In this document: positions 23,176 through 29,698 of the stretch, piece by piece
Position numbering within the stretch: position 1 is the stretch's first letter
Layout of the letters: each line of letters opens with the position of its first letter
NCBI GenBank assembly: GCA_964405375.1
Contig: CAYONQ010000027.1
Coordinates: forward strand, 1-29,698
Length of the DNA stretch: 29,698 nt
DNA from: CAYONQ01 sp964405375
Lineage (GTDB): Bacteria; Planctomycetota; Phycisphaerae; Sedimentisphaerales; Anaerobacaceae
Reading direction: 5' to 3'
Translations under genes and position numbers: made by a program
Notes under the pieces: model-generated
Database searches by the model: none
What the model was told of the DNA's origin: nothing
The model's input: only the letters and a program-made list of their open reading frames with translations

Positions 23176-23200
23176 AAGCTGCCGCAAGATGCGGCTGCTT
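23176..23200 (+). other. Hairpin in the leader of the TPR operon
   Basis: AAGCTGCCGCA (23176-23186) can pair with TGCGGCTGCTT (23190-23200), giving an 11-base stem with one mismatch and a 3-base loop. It lies 24 bases after the expected transcription start. No T-run follows. A role in RNA stability or in binding a regulator is possible but unproved. Confidence 0.5.
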
Positions 23201-23250
23201 GTGAAGTGCATTCGTCGGTGTATTGCACAAATCTGCCCCAGCACGCACGA

Positions 23251-23283
23251 TGAACCCCGCCTGCCACGGCGGGCGGGGTGAAC
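23251..23283 (+). repeat. Palindromic element copy 2 (leader of the TPR operon)
   Basis: The ends are TGAACCCCGC and GGCGGGGTGAAC with a dyad core (TGCC/GGCG). It lies 13 bases ahead of the ATG of the large TPR gene, and its GGGGTGA is the nearest purine-rich stretch to that start. It belongs with the copies at 9847, 23401 and 23797. Confidence 0.75.
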
Positions 23284-23296
23284 GAAAATCGATGAT

Positions 23297-25918
23297 ATGG
23301 CGGAAAAAAGGGAAAAAGCTGCTGAGCAGGGTGCTTCCGAGGTGCCCTTGGATAGCGAATTATTTGTAGATGAGGTTCCACAAGGAGACCTTAAACCTGA
23401 TGAACCCCGCACCGATTTGGTGCGGGGTGAATCGGATTTGGATGCCACTGAGGAACTCTCGGAGGAAGATGTCTTTTCCGGAGAGGATTTTTACGAACCT
23501 CTGGCAGATTCGGCCGCACCTGCTGTTGCTCAATCCGATACCGAGCCGGTTGATGAACAGATTGTGACAGGCCAACCTCTGCTGGTGTCGAGTGGGCGTA
23601 AGCGTTTTTCGGTTATTCAGAAGGTCCTGATGGTCAGTATTGTTGCGATTGCGGCAATACTGCTGTACACGTTATTGAAATCCCCGTCAATACCTGCTGT
23701 GCGAAGGTTGCCTCTTCGTATATCTGCTTCTGAATCGCTGGCTGAGGACCTGGCACAGCCGATACCCGGGCAATCCCAAAAACCGCGATCTTTGCCTTCA
23801 CCCCGCACCAAATCGGTGCAGGGTTCACCGGCACAACCGTTGTCTTTGAAGATCGCTGACGACTTCTATCTGCAGCGTGATTACAACAGGGCTTATACTG
23901 TCTATGACCAACTTCGCCAGAGTTTGCCGGCGGGCAGCCAACAGCAGTTGCTGAAAGATTTTCTTCAGCTAAAGATGGCCTTATGTATGAGAAAAGTAGC
24001 TTCCCGTGGACTTCTCTGGGATGGCCATATCCGCGGTGCCGCCGACCAGGCCGACCGTTTATTCAGGGCGGTCTCGAAAAGTCGCTCACCTATTGTAAGG
24101 GCACTTGCCAATTATCACTGCTGCCTGATTGAAACGCAGAAAAAGCAGTACCTAAGAGCGCAAGCCAGGGCTTATCAGACGATTGCCTTAATCGGTGCGG
24201 TGGATTTCGACAGGGACTGGGCGTTATCGCTGCAGCGCAATTGTCATTTCTTAGCTACTGAATCAATAACCAGACATATCCTTTCGTTTTGCGATGCCGA
24301 CAATGACCTTCCCGAACAGCTGTGGAGCAGTCCCGTCGATGTTGACCCCTTCACCAACCTCGGCGAGATACAACTGCGTTCCTTATTGGAATCCGGCTCG
24401 GAACGGTTAGACAAGGTGCTGCTTGGCCCACAGATTCGGCAGTTTAGTGACCATGATGGCTCGACCCGTTGGTCTGTCGTTTGCAACGGGGTATCGATTG
24501 AGGAGTTACTGTCAAGATTTTCTGCTAATGCCGACCTTAATATTTCCTGGCCCGCCGGCGGTGCTGAGGATGATACTATTCGTAAAAGGCCGGTGAGCTT
24601 GTATCTGCCGGCTGCGACCCCGCGGCAGTTTGTTACAGTGGCGGCCGGCTGCGCCGGCTTGCTGGCTCGTCTGGATGAGAAAGGAACTGCGGATATTTTC
24701 GATCCTGCCGGCTACTCATCTTTATCAGAGCACATATCTTTACTTAGCAACGAAGCCATTTCACTCTGGCGAAGGATTCTGCTGGCATTTCACGGCGATG
24801 AGCGCATCCCTAACGCTCATTTTGCTCTGGGGCTTTTGTATGCTCAAAAAGGCCAGTTCTCCGAGTCAATCGCAGAATACAAATTAGTGGCTAATCGCTT
24901 TTCACGAACATCTTTGGCGTCGTTTGCTTTATTACACTCCAGCAGGCTGAAAACAGACCTGCGCGACTATCTTGGCGCCCGGGAGGACTTAAAGCAGCTT
25001 ACTGAGCAGTATCCTGATGCCGAGGTCGCCGACCAGGCCTGTTTATATCTTGCTGATGCTACAATGAAGGCCGGGCTTTTGAATGAGGCCGCACGACTCT
25101 ATCGCAAAGTGTACAACCTTGCTTTGTCTGTAGAATCGCAAACCACCGCCGCTCTCGGAGCCGGCAGATGCCTCTATGAAGCAAAAGACTATCAATCCGC
25201 GGCGGAATGGTTGACTCGATATATCAATCTTGCGACAGACCGCACAGGTAGGGAATTGTACCTCGCATATTTTCTTCTGGGCAAAGCCAACGTGGCCCTG
25301 GGAAAACCGAAGCAGGGTTGTGAGGCCTTTAAGTACGCACTGCAAGGACAATTCCGCGGGGAAGAATATGTGGAAGCCGTCTCATCTTTAATTGAAGCCC
25401 AGATACTGCAAGAGGCCTTCCTCGAAGCGCTTGATATATTAAAGGATGTCCCTGTCTCACAGTTCTCGCAGAGAGAATCTATTGAGATGTTGCTGCTCAA
25501 GAGCAGAATTCTTCGGGCCATAGGTCTGGTTGATGAGGCCATTACGGCACTCGGTGACAGAGGACAATACTTGTCTGACACGCAGCTAAGGGCCAGAGTA
25601 TCATTTGAACTATCAAAGTGTTACATTGCTAAAGAAGATTACGAACTCGCCCGCAATGAGCTAACCAGGACTCTTGTTTTCGTTGACCCCGGCCCTTTGG
25701 CACGTGAAATCGCCCTCAAATTAGCTGATGTTTGTTTGAAACTGGGCCAGGTTTCCCAGACAGTGTCTGTTTGCTCACAGCTTTTAGATTCGGACCCCTC
25801 GCCGCAGATAAAGCAAAGGGCTTTGTATCTGATAGCGACGGCCTGTAAACAGCAAAAAGATTACAACAGGGCAGCATTGGCACTCTTGGGACAGTGGAAT
25901 CCGGCTAAAGCCCAATAA
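23297..25918 (+). CDS. Large membrane-anchored TPR protein with STN-like domain
   Basis: This 873-residue protein has an acidic cytoplasmic N-terminus (1-105), a single membrane helix (about 109-128, VLMVSIVAIAAILLYTLL) and a large part predicted to face the periplasm. Helical repeats are visible around 185-300 and from about 485 to the end (NAHFALGLLYAQKGQFSESI, ACLYLADATMKAGLLNEAAR, FELSKCYIAKEDYELARNEL). Between them, residues about 390-470 read VSIEELLSRFSANADLNISW and end near FDPAG, a pattern like the STN domain of secretins and TonB receptors. I do not recognise a named family. Its sigma-54 promoter and downstream fliL and fliM point to a motor or stator-scaffold role. Two palindromic repeats lie in frame inside it (residues 35-46 and 167-177). 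No strong ribosome binding site is seen. Confidence 0.82.
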   Translation: MAEKREKAAEQGASEVPLDSELFVDEVPQGDLKPDEPRTDLVRGESDLDATEELSEEDVFSGEDFYEPLADSAAPAVAQSDTEPVDEQIVTGQPLLVSSGRKRFSVIQKVLMVSIVAIAAILLYTLLKSPSIPAVRRLPLRISASESLAEDLAQPIPGQSQKPRSLPSPRTKSVQGSPAQPLSLKIADDFYLQRDYNRAYTVYDQLRQSLPAGSQQQLLKDFLQLKMALCMRKVASRGLLWDGHIRGAADQADRLFRAVSKSRSPIVRALANYHCCLIETQKKQYLRAQARAYQTIALIGAVDFDRDWALSLQRNCHFLATESITRHILSFCDADNDLPEQLWSSPVDVDPFTNLGEIQLRSLLESGSERLDKVLLGPQIRQFSDHDGSTRWSVVCNGVSIEELLSRFSANADLNISWPAGGAEDDTIRKRPVSLYLPAATPRQFVTVAAGCAGLLARLDEKGTADIFDPAGYSSLSEHISLLSNEAISLWRRILLAFHGDERIPNAHFALGLLYAQKGQFSESIAEYKLVANRFSRTSLASFALLHSSRLKTDLRDYLGAREDLKQLTEQYPDAEVADQACLYLADATMKAGLLNEAARLYRKVYNLALSVESQTTAALGAGRCLYEAKDYQSAAEWLTRYINLATDRTGRELYLAYFLLGKANVALGKPKQGCEAFKYALQGQFRGEEYVEAVSSLIEAQILQEAFLEALDILKDVPVSQFSQRESIEMLLLKSRILRAIGLVDEAITALGDRGQYLSDTQLRARVSFELSKCYIAKEDYELARNELTRTLVFVDPGPLAREIALKLADVCLKLGQVSQTVSVCSQLLDSDPSPQIKQRALYLIATACKQQKDYNRAALALLGQWNPAKAQ
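23401..23431 (+). repeat. Palindromic element copy 3, in frame in the TPR gene
   Basis: This 31-base copy has ends TGAACCCCGC and TGCGGGGTGAA around ACCGATTTGG. It codes for part of the acidic N-terminus (DEPRTDLVRGES). It matches copy 4 at 30 of 31 positions when that copy is read on the opposite strand. Confidence 0.85.
23797..23827 (-). repeat. Palindromic element copy 4, in frame in the TPR gene
   Basis: Read on the minus strand, this 31-base copy begins TGAACCCTGC and ends TGCGGGGTGAA, differing from copy 3 at one position. It codes for SPRTKSVQGS in the linker just after the membrane helix. The opposite orientation to copy 3, with the frame kept open, shows that either strand of the element can be read through. 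Confidence 0.85.
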
Positions 25919-25937
25919 AAGCAGGAGAGTTGAAGCA

Positions 25938-26921
25938 ATGAAGAAAGCGAAAAACGGAAACCCAACCCATAGTTATAACTTGAGTTTATTACTTTGCTTT
26001 GTGCTTTTTTTGTTTTTAGTTTTTTGCTTGTCGGTATCTGTTGTTGGTGTGGAAATTTCAGCGGAGCAATTTGACCCGATGGATTTTTTAACAGACTATT
26101 TGGTAAAGACCTCTCAAAATGATAACGAGCCAAATGTTCCGATGCAGACTGCCAAATCTCGACAAAACCAGCAGGAACAACAATCACAAACCGGCGAAGT
26201 TGTTCCTGCAAACTTCGGCGCTCAGGTTGATAAAGGATTGCCGCAGGACGGGCTGATTAGCCGGGCAAATCCTGACAACCGGTTCGCACGTCAATTGTGG
26301 CGGGCAGGTATCGCTATTCTCCATGACCAGGAGGATAAAACAGGCAGAGATGAACTTCAGCAGATAATCGGGCAGATTCGTTCTGTGCAATTTAAAGTGC
26401 CCAGCAAGCCCCCTGAACCTGTAGTTGTTGTCGAGCCAGCCCCTGCAGCCGAACCAAATGAAATTCCATCTGATACGGAGGCACCGGAAGAACTTCAAGC
26501 AAAAGAAGCCGAATCTAAATTACCCTACGAGCCGGTAAGCGACGAAACGTTACAAGCGATTGAAGACCTGTTGAAACATCCTGACCAATTGGGCAATCCC
26601 TTTGAGTTAGGGGAAGTTTTGTTTCTTAGCGGCCGTTTGAAGCAAGCAGAGGTTTTCTACCGGCAAGCGCTTGGCCGCAGTGGTGCCGATGACTCCGGTT
26701 CAGCCCAGGATAGGGACTGGATTTTATTTCAAATAGCCAACTGTCTGCGGGAGGATAATCCGCCGGAAGCACTTAAGCTTTACAGACAGCTAATCGCCGA
26801 ATACCCCGATTCACCCTGGACAGAATTGGCAAAGGCGCAGGAAAAATTAATTGATTGGTACCAGAAGGACAAACCCTGGACGTTGATTGCCGAGGACCAA
26901 CAGTTAGCGGATGGCCGGTAG
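25938..26921 (+). CDS. Secreted TPR-containing protein of the flagellar operon
   Basis: This 327-residue protein begins with a long hydrophobic signal segment (about 15-38, LSLLLCFVLFLFLVFCLSVS), so it is probably exported to the periplasm or held by that helix. A low-complexity middle follows (Gln-rich near 75-90, Pro/Glu/Ala-rich near 155-195). The last 130 residues contain helical repeats (NPFELGEVLFLSGRLKQAEV, ILFQIANCLREDNPPEALKL, YRQLIAEYPDSPW), which look like two or three TPR units. GCAGGAGAG precedes the ATG and the gene starts 19 bases after the large TPR gene. The two products may form a complex. I do not recognise a named family, and a part in building the motor is only inferred from position. 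Confidence 0.78.
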   Translation: MKKAKNGNPTHSYNLSLLLCFVLFLFLVFCLSVSVVGVEISAEQFDPMDFLTDYLVKTSQNDNEPNVPMQTAKSRQNQQEQQSQTGEVVPANFGAQVDKGLPQDGLISRANPDNRFARQLWRAGIAILHDQEDKTGRDELQQIIGQIRSVQFKVPSKPPEPVVVVEPAPAAEPNEIPSDTEAPEELQAKEAESKLPYEPVSDETLQAIEDLLKHPDQLGNPFELGEVLFLSGRLKQAEVFYRQALGRSGADDSGSAQDRDWILFQIANCLREDNPPEALKLYRQLIAEYPDSPWTELAKAQEKLIDWYQKDKPWTLIAEDQQLADGR

Positions 26922-26982
26922 TGGATGGAAATGGAATCAGGCACCACCCAGTGAATGCTAAAGAATACGGAGCATTTTATAA

Positions 26983-28521
26983 ATGAGTAAAACCGAGACA
27001 GACAACACAAAGCAGATTCGCCGCAGTGGAAGAACCGCAAATGTACTGGTAGTTGATGACGACCCGCAGTTCGCCCGATTTATGCTTGAGATTTTGGCCC
27101 GCAAAGGCGTTCATGCAGACCTTGCTAATGATGAGAAGGTCGCCGTTGGTTTTCTTGACAAGAATAGTTACGACGTTGTGTTCGCCAGCGAAGCGATAGT
27201 GCCCGGCCGACAGCGGGGCAGTTTCGAGCTACTTGCCAAAATCAGGGCAAATTCACCGGAGCTACCCGTGGTTATGATAGCAGGGCCTCCTCTTGTAAAG
27301 GGGGCGCAAAACGGCAATTCAGTGGAAAATGAGAAGTGGAACACAAACCCAGAGCTAATCAGCAAGGCGGTCAAGGTCATCCAGGCGGGCTGTTGTGATT
27401 TCCTCGTTAAGCCGCTTGACCACGGGAAGGTAGAGAATCTGTTGGATACCCTTCTGCCAGACTACAGCGTCTCAACGCAGGCCAGCGCCCAGGAGGGCAC
27501 CTCTCGTCTTTACAAAATTGTCGGCAAAAGTACAAAATTGAATCAGACGGTACATCTGGCTGGAAGGGTTGCTCCAACGTCGGTACCGGTCTTAATAAGC
27601 GGTGAAAGTGGAACGGGCAAGGAACTAATCTCTTATTTTATCCACCACAAAAGCAAAAGGGCCCAGGGACCATACGTCAAGGTCAATTGTGCAGCGTTGA
27701 GTGACTCGCTTCTCGAAAGCGAGCTGTTCGGTCATGAGAAGGGCGCCTTCACCGGCGCTTACACTCAGCGAAAAGGCCGGTTCGAAATGGCGCACGGCGG
27801 GACCTTGCTTCTCGATGAAATCACCGAGACACCACCAAAGTTTCAGGCCAAGCTCTTGCGAATAATCGAGCAGCAGGATTTTGAACGTGTCGGCGGAAAT
27901 GAAAATATCAGGGTTAATGTCCGAATAATAAGTACCACCAACAAGGATTTATTACAGGAAGTTCAACATGGCCGATTCCGTCAGGACCTTTACTATCGAT
28001 TGAGCGGCGTAAGAGTAATCATACCTGCTTTGAGGCAGCATTTGGAGGATTTGCCTGACCTTGTGTGGCATTTTGTAAATCTTTACGCAGCACAGGCACA
28101 GCGTCATATCACCAAACTTGCCCCTATGATGATGGATATTTTAGCCCGATACCATTGGCCCGGCAATGTTCGGCAACTGCGAAATGTTGTGCTGACGTCG
28201 CTGATTTTGGGAGTAGGCCAAACCCTGTCGTTAGCTGATGTCTCGTGGCTTTTTGATGATTTACAGCCGTTGCCGGAGATAGCGAATAGAGGGCTAAACG
28301 CTAAACACTGTGGTTTATCCACAGGATGCTCTACGGCAAACACTGGTTCAGGACTTGGTGGAGTGCCTCTTGAAGAGATAGAGCAGCGGGCGATTTTAGA
28401 TACCCTGCGACAGACGGCGGGCAATCAGACAAAGGCCGCAAAGGTATTAGGCATCAGCGACCGGACCTTAAGAGATAGGATACGTCGATATCGGCAGCAG
28501 GGGTGCTTGCAGCCGACGTGA
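26983..28521 (+). CDS. Sigma-54-dependent NtrC-family regulator, FlrC-like
   Basis: This 512-residue protein has a receiver-like domain (about 18-155) with an intact acidic pocket (LVVDDDP, Asp25-27) and the terminal Lys143-Pro144. The phospho-acceptor aspartate is replaced: the segment reads VVFASEAIVPG, with Ser69/Glu70 at that point. An insertion of about 20 residues follows the fourth strand (about 102-124). The AAA+ domain has Walker A GESGTGKE (206-213), the intact sigma-54 loop GAFTGA (253-258) and LLLDEI. The C-terminus is a Fis-type helix-turn-helix (KAAKVLGISDRTLRDRIRRY). The linker at 439-454 is coded by a repeat element. By position between flagellar genes it is probably an activator of the hook-class promoters. 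Confidence 0.9.
   Translation: MSKTETDNTKQIRRSGRTANVLVVDDDPQFARFMLEILARKGVHADLANDEKVAVGFLDKNSYDVVFASEAIVPGRQRGSFELLAKIRANSPELPVVMIAGPPLVKGAQNGNSVENEKWNTNPELISKAVKVIQAGCCDFLVKPLDHGKVENLLDTLLPDYSVSTQASAQEGTSRLYKIVGKSTKLNQTVHLAGRVAPTSVPVLISGESGTGKELISYFIHHKSKRAQGPYVKVNCAALSDSLLESELFGHEKGAFTGAYTQRKGRFEMAHGGTLLLDEITETPPKFQAKLLRIIEQQDFERVGGNENIRVNVRIISTTNKDLLQEVQHGRFRQDLYYRLSGVRVIIPALRQHLEDLPDLVWHFVNLYAAQAQRHITKLAPMMMDILARYHWPGNVRQLRNVVLTSLILGVGQTLSLADVSWLFDDLQPLPEIANRGLNAKHCGLSTGCSTANTGSGLGGVPLEEIEQRAILDTLRQTAGNQTKAAKVLGISDRTLRDRIRRYRQQGCLQPT
28298..28346 (+). repeat. CCACAGGATGC-type repeat inside the activator linker
   Basis: CTGTGG (28308-28313) and CCACAG (28319-28324) form a 6-base stem with a TTTAT loop. 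The stretch TCCACAGGATGC, then ACGGCA, is shared with 8563-8583. It codes for a Cys/Ser/Thr/Gly-rich linker (KHCGLSTGCSTANTGSG) between the AAA+ and DNA-binding domains, unlike the rest of the protein. Confidence 0.5.
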
Positions 28522-28563
28522 TAATGGTATTCTAAAATGGGTGATTCAGGTGAAAGGCAAACA

Positions 28564-29166
28564 ATGGCAGATGAAGATGTAGAAAAACAGGAAGATTCAG
28601 AGACAGAGCAGCCAGATGAGAAGACGTCGACCGGCGGTTTTTTGCAGTGGATAATAATGGCCGTTGTGGTGGTTGTCTGCGCCGGTGCCGGCCTTGGACT
28701 CGGCCGGTTATTTGCCGGTTCCGGCGAAGCTCAAACAGCCGAACCTTCTCAGCAGTCCGCAGAACGCCTTCCGGCGGACCGATCGGCCCAGCCAGAAGGG
28801 CTCAAGGCCGATGTCCCGAACCTAACCGGCGGCGATTCTCAAAAAACATGGTATTATAATTTGGAACCAGTTGTGGCAAATCTTAACGAACCCGGCGTGA
28901 CTCGCTACGTCCGAGCGGCTTTGACGCTGGAAATCAGTTCTGATGTGGATGAGAATAAAGGTACCGGCTTTATCGAGGAGAAAAGACCTCTCCTGACGAA
29001 CTGGCTTACTATCTACCTCGCAAGTCTAAGCATCGAAGATATCAGAGGCGATAAAGGTCTCAAGCGTATTCAATCCGAGGTACTTGATGCCTTTAACGAG
29101 AGACTTTTCCCTGACAGTCGGCCTCAAATCAAGAAGATTCTTTTTAAGGAATTTGCTATACAATGA
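28564..29166 (+). CDS. fliL: FliL, flagellar basal body-associated protein
   Basis: This protein of 200 residues matches FliL, which sits around the stator units and supports torque. It has a charged cytoplasmic N-terminus, one membrane helix (WIIMAVVVVVCAGAGLGLG), a Pro/Gln/Ala-rich linker and a periplasmic domain. The latter has YYNLEPVVANLNEPGVTRYV, the LTLEISSD strand, and the C-terminal helix typical of the stomatin-like FliL domain. ATG 28564 is chosen because GAAAGG lies 7 bases ahead; ATG 28537 in frame would add 9 residues without a clear site. It overlaps fliM by 4 bases (ATGA), the common fliL-fliM arrangement. Confidence 0.9.
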   Translation: MADEDVEKQEDSETEQPDEKTSTGGFLQWIIMAVVVVVCAGAGLGLGRLFAGSGEAQTAEPSQQSAERLPADRSAQPEGLKADVPNLTGGDSQKTWYYNLEPVVANLNEPGVTRYVRAALTLEISSDVDENKGTGFIEEKRPLLTNWLTIYLASLSIEDIRGDKGLKRIQSEVLDAFNERLFPDSRPQIKKILFKEFAIQ

Positions 29167-29698
29167 GTGACACAGTTACTAATAATCCTGCCGCTGAGCA
29201 CAGTAAAGGGTTGAGCAGAGGCAAGATACGGCAGCTTCTTGCAGCAGTCGGCTCGAGGCCGACAGATGAAACCACGCAAACAGAAAGTACCGAATACGAT
29301 TGGCGTCAGCCCCGCTGTTTTAACAGCACCCAATTAGAAAGACTTGACAGTTTCACAAAGACAACGGCCGAAGCGATGGCTCAAAAGTTCGCCGATTCCT
29401 ATCATAATGATTTCAATGTAACAATTACCTCGACCACTCAGCACTTTGCCGACGGATATCAAAGCTCAACCACCGAACAGGACGACTATTACCTGTCTTT
29501 CGACACCGACCGGCAGCAACCCTGTGGACTTGTCGGTATACCCTCCCAGACTGCCTTTGTCTGGGCAACACAACTGCTTGGTGATTCAGAATCTGATTCC
29601 AAATCTAAGGAAGGTTCGGAGAGGAAGTTATCGCAACTGGAAGAATCGCTTTTAGTAGACATCGCCTCTAATCTTGTTGAGGCACTTTCCGGTGCTTG
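29163..29698 (+). CDS. fliM: FliM, flagellar motor switch protein, 3' end cut by window edge
   Basis: This gene starts at ATG 29163 and runs open for 178 codons to the right edge; FliM is normally about 330 residues. FliM is the switch subunit of the C-ring that couples CheY binding to the direction of rotation. The segment YDWRQPRCFNSTQLERLDSF corresponds to the YDFRRPDRF region of known FliM, and PSQTAFVWATQLLGD with the later LSQLEESLLVDIASNLVEAL fits the middle CheC-like domain. The N-terminal motif, normally LSQDEIDALL, reads LSRGKIRQLL here, so its acidic residues are lost. The surface-binding C-terminal domain lies beyond the window. Position after fliL supports the call. Confidence 0.87.
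   Translation, partial: MSDTVTNNPAAEHSKGLSRGKIRQLLAAVGSRPTDETTQTESTEYDWRQPRCFNSTQLERLDSFTKTTAEAMAQKFADSYHNDFNVTITSTTQHFADGYQSSTTEQDDYYLSFDTDRQQPCGLVGIPSQTAFVWATQLLGDSESDSKSKEGSERKLSQLEESLLVDIASNLVEALSGA

Larger units (their letters stand above)
22852..23296. other. Non-coding region with sigma-54 promoter, repeats and structured leader
   Basis: This 445-base gap has no credible gene. In order it contains a GTGAAGC inverted repeat with GATACGA units (22862-22907), an unremarkable stretch, the sigma-54 promoter (23126-23140), a strong hairpin (23176-23200) and a palindromic element (23251-23283). The transcript leader would be about 145 bases with at least two hairpins. Confidence 0.65.

Overview
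The window reads as a flagellar and flagellar-glycosylation island from a diderm bacterium. It codes for both outer rings (FlgH L-ring, FlgI P-ring) and has sigma-54 control with two enhancer-binding proteins. Base composition is moderate. The gene order, the many TPR proteins and the abundant small palindromic repeats suggest a Planctomycetota member (Phycisphaerae-like). That placement is an inference from general character, not from a marker gene.

Region 1 (1-8435, minus strand) is one operon for surface-sugar synthesis and transfer. In transcription order it holds a TPR-GT4 glycosyltransferase, a GT2-TPR glycosyltransferase, a TPR protein, a small helical protein, UDP-glucuronate decarboxylase (UDP-xylose synthase), PseB, PseC and a NeuB/PseI-type synthase cut by the left edge. 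A near-consensus sigma-54 promoter lies just upstream (8504-8518). This ties nonulosonate (probably pseudaminic-type) and UDP-xylose production to flagellar expression, so flagellin or hook glycosylation is the likely purpose.

Region 2 (8639-20806, minus strand) is the rod, hook and ring operon in the order flgD, flgE, a PilZ-domain membrane protein, flgF, flgG, flgA, flgH, flgI, flgJ (rod-binding part only), flgN, flgK, flgL. It is headed by a canonical sigma-54 promoter (20872-20886). The genes are tightly packed with good ribosome binding sites and several 4-base overlaps.

Region 3 (21352-29698, plus strand) starts with a FleQ/FlrA-like sigma-54 activator. A third sigma-54 promoter (23126-23140) follows and reads into a large membrane-anchored TPR protein with an STN-like domain, a secreted TPR protein, a second sigma-54 activator, FliL, and FliM (cut by the right edge). 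The two TPR proteins sit directly ahead of the stator- and switch-linked genes and are the least explained part of the window. Their layout recalls the PflA/PflB stator scaffold of Campylobacter, but no homology can be claimed from sequence reading alone.

Several families of short repeats run through the window. One is a 31-33 bp palindrome (TGAACCCCGC...GCGGGGTGAA) found four times, twice in frame inside a coding sequence. The others are a GATACGA heptamer array, a CATAAG/CACAAG-rich repeat coding for the signal-peptide ends of FlgI and FlgA, and a CCACAGGATGC element found in a promoter region and in the linker of one activator. No RNA genes, insertion sequences or CRISPR arrays were seen.
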